A DNA stretch of 8,092 nt from an uncultured delta proteobacterium (GTDB lineage: Bacteria > Myxococcota_A > Polyangia > Polyangiales > Polyangiaceae): assembly GCA_903893335.1 (NCBI GenBank), contig CAITLX010000595.1, positions 1 to 8,092 on the forward strand, given 5' to 3'. Within the stretch, counting starts at the first letter, position 1. Every line of letters starts with the position of its first letter. Positions 1 through 5,306 of the stretch are shown piece by piece. The translations under genes were made by a program, and so were the position numbers. The notes beneath the pieces are model-generated. The model made no database searches and was not told the origin of the DNA. It saw only the letters and a list, made by a program, of their open reading frames with translations.

Positions 1-1
1 C

Positions 2-160
2 TTCGCGCTCGTGTTCGACGCCGCGCTCGCGAGCCGCGAGCCGACGGGCTCCCGCGTCTGGGCGCTCGCAGCGCTCGGCGGCCACGGGCGACACGCCTAC
101 GTCGCGCTCGATCTCCCCGCGTCGCTCGCACAGGACGCGCTCTCTCGCCTCGCCCGCTGA
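2..160 (+). CDS. C-terminal end of an unrecognised protein (5' end outside window)
   Basis: An open frame enters from the left edge and ends at a TGA at 158-160, giving the last 52 residues of a protein. Almost every codon ends in G or C, the pattern of the confirmed genes here, which supports real coding even though no start is visible. The visible part is rich in Ala, Leu and Arg, ends in SRLAR, and contains a Gly-Gly-His-Gly stretch about 26 residues before the end. I do not recognise a family and see no membrane segment. Only 23 bases separate its stop from the next plus-strand start, so the two are probably co-transcribed. A competing open frame in phase with the next gene also runs from the left edge, but it lacks any ATG, GTG or TTG before 184. 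Confidence 0.6.
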   Translation, partial: FALVFDAALASREPTGSRVWALAALGGHGRHAYVALDLPASLAQDALSRLAR

Positions 161-183
161 ACCTCGCCCCCCGCGGTACGACC

Positions 184-855
184 ATGCGTGATCTCTTCTT
201 CCTCGTGCTCTTCTCGCTCGCCACGCTGCCGGGCGTGCGCTCCCCGCTCGGGGCCGCTCCCCCGAGCGACCGCGTCATCGGCGTCGCCGAGGCCACCGTG
301 GCGCCGAGCCTGATGTTCCACGGCTCGGCCGTGCGCGGGATCGCCGAGCTTGCGCCCGGGCACGCGCGCACGCGCGTGACGAGCGAGGCGCCGCAGGTCT
401 TCGCCACGCCGCACATGGATCTCGCGTCGATCTTCATCGTGCGCTGGGACGACTCGTGGGCAGGCGCCGGCCGCTTCTCCGACGCAGGCCCGTTCGCGTT
501 CTACTGCAAGGACGAGCGGCGCTTCACCGACGCCGACAAGGGGGGCAGCGTCTACGCCGTGCCGAGCGTCGGGTTCGTCTCGCACCTCGAGCGGGGCCTC
601 GGCGCCAACGAGTGGTCCACGACGACGCCCGCGCCGGTGCTCGCGCACTTCGACTACGCCTCCGCGCTCGACGCGATGCTCGCGCTCGGCGTGCAGGTCT
701 ACTTCGTCGGCGACGCCGAGTTCGCGCGCATCAAGGCCTCGCCCGACCGGGGGCGCGCCGTGCTCGCGTCGCTCACGTCCGAGAACCAGAGGCGCCGCCG
801 CAACGTGCGCCCCCTCGCCGACGCGCCCGCGCCAGACGCGGGCCGCGCGCGCTGA
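184..855 (+). CDS. Hypothetical protein with signal-like N-terminus and His-Gly-Ser domain
   Basis: This is a 223-residue protein of unassigned function. Residues 4-15 are strongly hydrophobic (LFFLVLFSLATL) and are followed by a Pro/Gly/Ala stretch, which looks like a secretion signal, although only one Arg lies ahead of it. The conserved-looking core begins with FHGS at 45-48. VFATP follows at 72-76, then IFIVRWDDSW near 83-92, a GGSVYAVPS stretch at 120-128, NEWST at 142-146 and GVQVYFV at 169-175. A His-Gly-Ser followed by an aromatic-Ala-Thr element resembles the opening of ADP-ribosyltransferase-fold proteins. That is inference from pattern, not a family assignment. The last ~25 residues are Arg, Ala and Pro rich and probably disordered. 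The start is soft: no good Shine-Dalgarno precedes 184, and the Met at residue 44 would give a cytoplasmic form lacking the signal. It converges on dnaB. Confidence 0.7.
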   Translation: MRDLFFLVLFSLATLPGVRSPLGAAPPSDRVIGVAEATVAPSLMFHGSAVRGIAELAPGHARTRVTSEAPQVFATPHMDLASIFIVRWDDSWAGAGRFSDAGPFAFYCKDERRFTDADKGGSVYAVPSVGFVSHLERGLGANEWSTTTPAPVLAHFDYASALDAMLALGVQVYFVGDAEFARIKASPDRGRAVLASLTSENQRRRRNVRPLADAPAPDAGRAR

Positions 856-861
856 GCGCCC

Positions 862-2322
862 TCAGTCGTCGCCGCCGAGCCGCTCGTACTCCTCGGGGGC
901 GAGGTTGTCGAAGCGGGTGCACGACGCGGTGAAGCGCACGCGCACCTTGCCCGTCGGCCCGTTGCGCTGCTTGGCGACGATGAGCTCGGCGAGCCCGCGC
1001 TTCTCGGCGTCGTCGCGGTCGTAGTAGTCCTCGCGGTAGATGAAGATGATGTTGTCGGCGTCCTGCTCGATGGCGCCCGACTCACGCAGGTCCGACAGCT
1101 GCGGGCGCTTGTCCTTCGTCGCGCGCGTCTCGACCGCTCGGTTGAGCTGCGAGAGCGCGATGACCGGCACCGACAGCTCCTTCGAGAGCCCCTTGAGCCC
1201 GCGCGAGATCTCGCTGATCTCCTGCTCGCGGCTGGAGGCCCCCTGCCTGCCCTGCATGAGCTGGAGGTAGTCGACCACCACGAGCCCGACGCCCGGACCG
1301 CGGCGGTCGCCCTGCAGGCGGCGCACCTTCGCGCGCAGCTCGAGCAGCCCGAGCGCGGGCGTGTCGTCGATCCACATGGGGCGGCGAGCGAGGTCGGACG
1401 CGGCCCGCGTCAGCGCCTGCCAGTCGCGCGCTTGCAGGTGCCCCGAGCGCATCTTGCTGACGTCGACGCTCGCCTCGCTGCACAGCATGCGGCTGCCGAG
1501 CTGCTCGCGCGGCATCTCGAGCGAGAAGACGATGACGCCCGCGCCGAGCTGCTCGGTGCGCTCGCCCCCCTGCTCGGACACGACCTCGCGCGGCTGCGCG
1601 ACGTGCGCCGCGATGTTGAGCACCAACGACGTCTTGCCCATGCCGGGGCGCGCCGCGACGATCGTCAGCTCGCCGGGGTGCAGGCCGGCCGTCATGCCGT
1701 CGAGGCGGTCGAAGCCCGTCGAGAGCCCGGTGATCTTGTCGCCGCGCTTGAGCTGCGCCTCGAGCTGCTTGAAGACGGTCTCGACGACCTCGCGCACCGG
1801 CTGCACCGCCGACGCGCTGTTGGTGCGCGCGATGTCGTAGACGGACTGCTCGGCGTGATCGACGAACTCCTGCACGTCGGCGACCTCGGCGTAGCCCTCG
1901 GCGGCGACGCGCTGGCAGGTCGCGATGAGCTGGCGCAGGCGCCACTTCTCGCGGACGATCGTGGCGTAGGCGGCGACGTGCGCGACCGCTGGCACCGAGT
2001 CGGCGATCTGGTTGAGGTACGCGACGCCGCCCATCTGGTCGAAGCGACCCGCGTCGCGCAGCCAGCGCGCCACGGTGACGACGTCGATCGGCGTGCCCTT
2101 CTCGGCGAGCTCGCAGGCTGCCTCGTAGATGCGCCGGTTGGCCTCGCTGTAGAAGTGCTCGGCGCGCAGCGTCTCGAGCACCTCGTCGAGCGCCGAGCGC
2201 TCGAGCAAGACGGCGCTGATGACCGCCGCCTCGGCGTCGAGGTCGTGCGGCGCGACGCGCCCCTCGGCGCTGGGCGGTCGCCGATCGCTGTCTCTGCCCT
2301 GGTATCCGGAGCCGTTTCTCAT
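862..2322 (-). CDS. dnaB: Replicative DNA helicase DnaB
   Basis: The protein (486 residues, a normal length) is the hexameric helicase that unwinds DNA ahead of the replisome and recruits primase. The N-terminal helical domain spans about 25-165 and the linker about 170-195. The RecA-like motor follows, with Walker A ARPGMGKTS at 224-232 (Lys230), the catalytic Glu in FSLEMP (Glu269), Walker B LVVVDYLQLM at 347-356, SQLNR at 391-395, DLRESGAIEQDAD at 411-423, and KQRNGP at 451-456 carrying the Lys and Arg-finger residues of the family. The ATG at 2322 has an AAGG six bases upstream. Residues ~242-262, between the helix after Walker A and the next strand, are about 15 longer than in Escherichia coli. 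The gene is last in the ribosomal protein cluster and lies 160 bp after rplI, with two hairpins between. This is its usual place downstream of rplI. Confidence 0.97.
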   Translation of the reverse strand: MRNGSGYQGRDSDRRPPSAEGRVAPHDLDAEAAVISAVLLERSALDEVLETLRAEHFYSEANRRIYEAACELAEKGTPIDVVTVARWLRDAGRFDQMGGVAYLNQIADSVPAVAHVAAYATIVREKWRLRQLIATCQRVAAEGYAEVADVQEFVDHAEQSVYDIARTNSASAVQPVREVVETVFKQLEAQLKRGDKITGLSTGFDRLDGMTAGLHPGELTIVAARPGMGKTSLVLNIAAHVAQPREVVSEQGGERTEQLGAGVIVFSLEMPREQLGSRMLCSEASVDVSKMRSGHLQARDWQALTRAASDLARRPMWIDDTPALGLLELRAKVRRLQGDRRGPGVGLVVVDYLQLMQGRQGASSREQEISEISRGLKGLSKELSVPVIALSQLNRAVETRATKDKRPQLSDLRESGAIEQDADNIIFIYREDYYDRDDAEKRGLAELIVAKQRNGPTGKVRVRFTASCTRFDNLAPEEYERLGGDD

Positions 2323-2385
2323 CGACCACCTTCAGCCGGCCACCGCTCGAGGGTAGCCGGGAAAGAGCCAGCCCGGAAACGCGTA

Positions 2386-2415
2386 CGCCCCGGGACCCAC
2401 AAGAGCCCCGGGGCG
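2386..2415 (-). terminator. GC hairpin in the rplI-dnaB spacer, proximal to dnaB
   Basis: A perfect 9-bp inverted repeat (2386-2394 against 2407-2415, arm CGCCCCGGG on the plus strand) encloses a 12-nt loop. It ends about 63 bp before the dnaB start. No T-run follows the stem on either strand, so it is not a canonical intrinsic terminator. It may act as a partial terminator, a pause site or an mRNA processing boundary between the ribosomal genes and dnaB. The repeat is seen directly; the role is inferred. Confidence 0.45.
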
Positions 2416-2440
2416 CCGTGCCCGTGCGACGTCGGGCCGA

Positions 2441-2470
2441 GGCGCGAGGCTCCCGAGAGAGCCGCGCGCC
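2441..2470 (-). terminator. Long GC hairpin just after rplI
   Basis: An inverted repeat begins 12 nt after the rplI stop. Six pairs (GGCGCG with CGCGCC), one A/G mismatch, then five pairs (GGCTC with GAGCC) close a 6-nt loop. The resulting stem of 11 pairs in 12 positions is the strongest fold in the spacer. No U-tract follows. Its place right behind a ribosomal protein gene suggests partial termination or protection of the upstream mRNA 3' end. Confidence 0.5.
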
Positions 2471-2482
2471 CCGCGTGTCGCA

Positions 2483-2935
2483 TCACTGCTTGATGACCTC
2501 GACCTTGATGGTCGCGACCACGTCGGCGGCGAGCTTCACGGTCACCTCGTGCGTGCCGATCGTGCGGATCGGATCGCCGAGCGCGATCTTCTTCTTGTCG
2601 ACGACATGCCCCGCGGCCGCGAGGGCCTCGGCGATGTCCTTCGTGGTCACCGACCCGAAGAGGCGGTCCTCGTCGCCCACCTTGCGCTGGAGGCGCACGG
2701 TGAGGGCTCCGAGGGTGCCCTGGGCGTTGACCGCGTCGGCCTTGGCCTTGGCGGCGCGGGCCGCGGCGGCGCGCTGCTCGTGCTCGACGCGCGTCACGTT
2801 GCGGGCCGTGGCCGGCACCGCGAGCGCACGCGGGACGAGGAAGTTGCGGGCGTAGCCCGGCCGGACGCGCACGAGGTCGCCCGACTTGCCGAGGTTCTGC
2901 AGGTCCTCCTGGAGGATCACTTGTACGAACGCCAT
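2483..2935 (-). CDS. rplI: Large ribosomal subunit protein bL9
   Basis: This 150-residue protein matches the usual length of L9, which binds 23S rRNA near the base of the L1 stalk and helps maintain reading frame. The N-terminal RNA-binding domain carries the family signature, a Gly-Lys-Ser-Gly-Asp turn followed by VRVRPGYARNFLVP at about residues 22-35. A long Ala/Lys/Arg-rich connecting helix spans about 45-75, and the C-terminal domain includes DRLFGSVTTKDIAEAL (about 90-105). The ATG at 2935 has an AAGGA seven bases upstream, and that site overlaps the rpsR stop codon, with 12 nt between the genes. This implies co-transcription with rpsF and rpsR and probably coupled translation. Confidence 0.97.
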   Translation of the reverse strand: MAFVQVILQEDLQNLGKSGDLVRVRPGYARNFLVPRALAVPATARNVTRVEHEQRAAAARAAKAKADAVNAQGTLGALTVRLQRKVGDEDRLFGSVTTKDIAEALAAAGHVVDKKKIALGDPIRTIGTHEVTVKLAADVVATIKVEVIKQ

Positions 2936-2947
2936 GACGAGATCCTT

Positions 2948-3247
2948 TCAGGTGGTGATGGTGAAGGGGAGCAGCGCGATGGTGCGCGCGCGCTTGATGG
3001 CGAGCACGACCTTGCGCTGGTGCAGGGCGCAGTTGCCCGAGATGCGACGGGGGACGACCTTGCCGCGCTCGCTCACGAAGTAGCGCAGCGCCTGCGGGTC
3101 CTTGTAATCGATGATGGTGGCCTTGTCCGCGCAGAACTTGCAGATGCGCTTGCGCGCGCCGCGACGACGCCCGGGGGCGTCCGCGTTCAGGTCCGGCGTG
3201 CGGCCGAAGTCCTTGTCCTCGCCGATTTCGATGTTGCGCTGGCTCAT
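2948..3247 (-). CDS. rpsR: Small ribosomal subunit protein bS18
   Basis: S18 forms a heterodimer with S6 on the 30S platform. The protein is 99 residues from the ATG at 3247. A GTG two codons upstream at 3253 is in frame but lies only 2 nt from the AGGAG at 3256-3260, whereas the ATG sits 8 nt away, so I chose the ATG. Cys36 and Cys39 in the CKFC motif, with Cys73 and His76 in NCALHQRK, make a probable zinc site, the so-called C+ form of S18. A basic RRRGARKR segment (28-35) precedes the core, as expected for rRNA contact. The start lies 2 nt after the rpsF stop, so the ribosome-binding site is inside the rpsF coding region and the S6 and S18 subunits are likely made by coupled translation. 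Confidence 0.97.
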   Translation of the reverse strand: MSQRNIEIGEDKDFGRTPDLNADAPGRRRGARKRICKFCADKATIIDYKDPQALRYFVSERGKVVPRRISGNCALHQRKVVLAIKRARTIALLPFTITT

Positions 3248-3249
3248 CG

Positions 3250-3771
3250 TCACTTCTCCTCGGTCTCGGCGGCTTCAGTCGCCTCGGGCTCCGCGACCAC
3301 GTCTTCGACGACGGGGCGCTCGTAACGCTCGCGCGAGTCGTCCACGACAAGACCGAGCGAGCGCTCGATCGACTCGTCGCCGTCGTCCTCGGGCGCAGCC
3401 TCGATGCGGCTGAACTTGATCTCTTCCGGGTCGACCGTGACCGACTCGGGCTCGACCTCGGTGCGCAGCAGCACCGTCTGGAACTTGAGCACGGTGTCGA
3501 GCATGCGCAGGTTGCGCTCGATCTCGGTCACCGCGGCGCCGCCGCCGAGGTACTTGAGGTAGAAGTAGACGCCGCGCTTCTGCTTGGCGACGTCGTAGGC
3601 GAGGCGACGACGGCCCCAGGTCTCGACCTTGACGAGCTTGCCGTGCTCGCGCACGACGACGTCGGCGATGCGGCCAGCCACCTTGTCGGCGGTGTCGGGG
3701 TCGACGTCCTGACGCAGGACGTAGATGGTCTCGTATTCGCGCAAGCGCGCGACTGCGGTCTCTGTGGTCAC
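3250..3771 (-). CDS. rpsF: Small ribosomal subunit protein bS6 with acidic C-terminal extension
   Basis: S6 pairs with S18 on the 30S platform. The start is a GTG at 3771 with AGGAG nine bases upstream. Earlier in-frame ATG codons at 3882 and 3810 would place that ribosome-binding site inside the gene and add sequence unlike S6. The protein is 173 residues. The ferredoxin-like S6 core fills about 10-105, with REYETIYVLR at 11-20, TWGRRRLAYDV near 51-61, the RGVYFYLKYLG strand at 66-76 and ERNLRMLDTVLKFQTVLLR at 85-103. After about residue 120 comes an acidic, probably disordered tail of roughly 50 residues ending in TEEK. E. coli S6 is shorter, and its tail ends in glutamates that RimK extends. 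Here the last residue is Lys, so the same modification cannot be assumed. Confidence 0.96.
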   Translation of the reverse strand: MTTETAVARLREYETIYVLRQDVDPDTADKVAGRIADVVVREHGKLVKVETWGRRRLAYDVAKQKRGVYFYLKYLGGGAAVTEIERNLRMLDTVLKFQTVLLRTEVEPESVTVDPEEIKFSRIEAAPEDDGDESIERSLGLVVDDSRERYERPVVEDVVAEPEATEAAETEEK

Positions 3772-3780
3772 GTGAAAGTT

Positions 3781-3785
3781 CTCCT
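3781..3785 (-). promoter_or_regulatory. Shine-Dalgarno site fixing the rpsF GTG start
   Basis: The minus strand reads AGGAG (within GAGAGGAGAA) nine bases before the GTG at 3771. It is the only strong ribosome-binding site in the rpsF leader, so it decides the start in favour of GTG over the upstream ATGs at 3810 and 3882. Confidence 0.8.
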
Positions 3786-3796
3786 CTCGGACATGA

Positions 3797-3830
3797 GGCC
3801 CCGCGGACATACGCCGCGGAGCAAGGAGCC
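3797..3830 (-). promoter_or_regulatory. Candidate S6:S18-responsive leader structure of rpsF
   Basis: In the mRNA of the minus strand, CCGCGG at 3814-3819 pairs with CCGCGG at 3801-3806 around a 7-nt loop. Outside it, GGCU (3827-3830) pairs with GGCC (3797-3800), leaving a one-sided bulge of about 7 nt. The structure sits about 12 nt upstream of the rpsF ribosome-binding site. An S6:S18 complex binding to leaders of the rpsF operon is established in other bacteria and involves a hairpin with exposed CCG-type sequence. That this particular fold is such a leader is inference. CCGCGG is self-complementary, so alternative folds exist. Confidence 0.35.
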
Positions 3831-3833
3831 GCC

Positions 3834-3848
3834 CGACGAAGATCGTCG
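3834..3848 (-). repeat. Short inverted repeat in the pth-rpsF spacer
   Basis: A perfect 6-bp stem (CGACGA at 3834-3839, TCGTCG at 3843-3848) closes a 3-nt loop on the plus strand. It lies between the hairpin after pth and the candidate rpsF leader fold and could be part of one larger leader structure. No separate role can be assigned. Confidence 0.35.
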
Positions 3849-3858
3849 TTCGGCGCGA

Positions 3859-3878
3859 GCCGGGCCACATTGCCCGGC
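3859..3878 (-). terminator. GC hairpin after pth
   Basis: A perfect 7-bp stem (GCCGGGC at 3859-3865 with GCCCGGC at 3872-3878) encloses a 6-nt loop. In the minus-strand transcript it begins 14 nt after the pth stop. No U-tract follows, so it is more likely a weak attenuator or mRNA-stability element than a full terminator. The 121-bp spacer 3772-3892 shows no convincing -35/-10 pair on the minus strand. Confidence 0.4.
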
Positions 3879-3892
3879 ACACGTTCTGGGGG

Positions 3893-4540
3893 TCAGCCGG
3901 GCATCACCCCGGCGACGGGGTGGGCGCGGCGGGACGAGCCCGCGCGCTCACGCTCTTTTGGGCGGGTGTTCGCCTCGTTCATGGCGCGCTCGAGGCCGAC
4001 GGCGATGACGCGCTCGACGCACGCGGCGGCCTTCGCGACGACGTCGGGCACGCTCGCGCGCTCGACGCCGTCGAACGCCGAGAGCACGAAGTCGGCGACC
4101 TCGCCGCGGAAGCCCGCGGGGGGGCGGCCGATGCCGACGCGCACGCGCGCGAAGTCGGGCGTGCCGAGGTGCTGGAGCAGCGAGCGCAGGCCGTTGTGGC
4201 CCGCGTGGCCGCCGGAGAGCTTGAGCCGGACCTCGCCGAACGGGAGATCGAGCTCGTCGTGCAGCACGACGATGTCGCGCGGCTCGACGTGGAAGAACGC
4301 CGCGGCCGGCTGCACGCTGCGCCCCGACTCGTTCATGAACGTCTCGGGGCGGAGGAACACGCAGGCGCGACCGCCGAGCGTGCCCCGCGTCCACTCGCCC
4401 GAGAACTTCTTCTTCCACGCGTCGGCCGACGCACGACGCGCCAGCTCGTCGAGCGCCATCCACCCGACGTTGTGTCGGGTGGACGCGTACTCGCGCCCCG
4501 GGTTTCCGAGGCCGACGACGAGGAGAGGAGAGTCCGGCAT
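3893..4540 (-). CDS. pth: Peptidyl-tRNA hydrolase
   Basis: Pth cleaves the ester bond of peptidyl-tRNAs that drop off ribosomes, recycling tRNA in the cytoplasm. The protein is 215 residues against about 194 in E. coli. The N-terminal VVGLGNPG motif (8-15) includes Asn13, and catalytic His23 lies in TRHNVGW. The other active-site residues are Asn70 in FMNESG, Asp95 in LHDELDLP and Asn116 in GHAGHNGLRS; all match the family. The extra length is a basic, Ala/Gly/Pro-rich tail from about residue 192, probably disordered. The ATG at 4540 is the only start that places the VVGLGNPG motif correctly, yet no Shine-Dalgarno sequence is visible ahead of it. It lies 42 nt after rplY with a hairpin between, so translation may depend on read-on from rplY. 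Confidence 0.96.
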   Translation of the reverse strand: MPDSPLLVVGLGNPGREYASTRHNVGWMALDELARRASADAWKKKFSGEWTRGTLGGRACVFLRPETFMNESGRSVQPAAAFFHVEPRDIVVLHDELDLPFGEVRLKLSGGHAGHNGLRSLLQHLGTPDFARVRVGIGRPPAGFRGEVADFVLSAFDGVERASVPDVVAKAAACVERVIAVGLERAMNEANTRPKERERAGSSRRAHPVAGVMPG

Positions 4541-4557
4541 GGCAGGCGCGTGGACTT

Positions 4558-4575
4558 GGGGGCCGCGAGGCCCCC
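4558..4575 (-). repeat. Stable hairpin between rplY and pth
   Basis: A perfect 7-bp inverted repeat (GGGGGCC at 4558-4564, GGCCCCC at 4569-4575) encloses a 4-nt loop. It begins 7 nt after the rplY stop and ends 17 nt before the pth ATG. The minus-strand transcript continues AAGUCC, so there is no U-tract. The likeliest role is attenuation, mRNA processing or 3'-end protection of the upstream transcript. Terminator function is unproven. Confidence 0.5.
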
Positions 4576-4582
4576 GTCACGG

Positions 4583-5272
4583 TTACTTCTTCTTGTCCTT
4601 GCCGGCGGGAGCGGCCTTCTCGTCCTTCTTGGCGGCGGCTGCGGGCGCGGCGCCCGCGGCGGCGGCAGCCGGAGCGGCTCCCGGCGTGCCCGTCGCTGCG
4701 ACGTCCTCGGCGCGCTCCTTCTCGGGAGCGACGACGCCGGCGACCGTCTGGTCGGCCGGGAGACGGACGCTCACGCCCTCGGGGAGGGCGAGCTCGGAGG
4801 CCTTGACGTGATCGCCGAGGCCGAGGCTCGAGATGTCGTGCTCGATGAGCAGCGGGATCTTCTCGGGCAGGCAGCGAAGGGGGAGCGCGCGGTAGACCTG
4901 GCGCATGATGCCGCCGAGCACGACGCCGGCTGCCTTGCCCTTGCAGATGAACGGCACCTCGACGTCGACGGGCTGGTCGAGCTTCACCTCGACGAAGTCG
5001 GCGTGCAGCAGGTCGCGCGAGATCGGGTGGAACGAGTAGTCGCGCACCATGACGGTGATGCGCTTGCCCTCGATGCCGAGCTCCACGACGGTGTTCTTGC
5101 CGAACGGCCCCTCGAGCACCGCGCGCAGCCCCTTGGGCGAGACGGCGAGCGACACGGGGGCGAGCTGCCGACCGTAGGCGATGGCGGGAATCTGCCCAGA
5201 GGCGCGAAGGCGCTTGGCGGGGCTCTTGCCGTGCTCGGTGCGGGCGGTAGCTTCGAGCTTGACGATCTCCAT
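4583..5272 (-). CDS. rplY: Large ribosomal subunit protein bL25 (CTC/TL5 long form)
   Basis: L25 binds 5S rRNA in the 50S subunit. This is the long two-domain form known as CTC or TL5 and contains 229 residues. The N-terminal 5S-binding domain fills about 1-95, with the conserved SFHPISRDLLHADFVEV stretch at 80-96. The TL5-type beta domain follows to about 183, with VPFICKGKAAGV near 106-117 and ADQTVAGVVAPE at 173-184. The last ~45 residues are low-complexity Ala/Pro/Gly ending in a run of Lys and Asp (KDKKK), probably disordered and rRNA- or surface-facing. The ATG at 5272 has a GGAG nine bases upstream. The gene lies 34 nt after prs, consistent with one transcript. prs-rplY-pth is a common order in proteobacteria, which supports the assignment. 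Confidence 0.96.
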   Translation of the reverse strand: MEIVKLEATARTEHGKSPAKRLRASGQIPAIAYGRQLAPVSLAVSPKGLRAVLEGPFGKNTVVELGIEGKRITVMVRDYSFHPISRDLLHADFVEVKLDQPVDVEVPFICKGKAAGVVLGGIMRQVYRALPLRCLPEKIPLLIEHDISSLGLGDHVKASELALPEGVSVRLPADQTVAGVVAPEKERAEDVAATGTPGAAPAAAAAGAAPAAAAKKDEKAAPAGKDKKK

Positions 5273-5306
5273 GACGAATCTCTCCGAGAGGTGCGCTCGC
5301 GTCAGA

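Noticed and set aside
97..648. 183-residue minus-strand open frame opposite the first two plus-strand genes
   Set aside because: Its Arg/Ala/Glu/His-rich composition suggests a complement artefact. The plus-strand frame has hydrophobic strands and motif-like blocks and much better protein character.
1537..1599. Remnant of an intein in dnaB
   Set aside because: DnaB inteins insert at conserved motif sites. This segment is only about 20 residues, lies in a variable loop, and shows none of the intein Cys/His-Asn splice residues.
2323..2385. Separate dnaB promoter
   Set aside because: I looked for -35/-10 pairs on the minus strand; the best candidates match only about half the consensus at both elements, so nothing can be supported.
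1432..2493. 353-residue open frame on the plus strand opposite dnaB
   Set aside because: It mirrors the dnaB codons, is highly repetitive in Arg/Ala/Asp/Val, and has no ribosome-binding site or family feature. It is a GC-driven shadow.
3772..3882. N-terminal extension of S6 from the ATG at 3882
   Set aside because: The extra 37 residues do not resemble S6, and a strong AGGAG lies nine bases before the GTG at 3771, which gives the normal S6 N-terminus.
4627..4680. Possible tandem repeat or CRISPR-like array in GC-rich triplets
   Set aside because: The repeats are alanine and proline codons of the L25 tail in frame. There are no spacers or fixed-length repeats.
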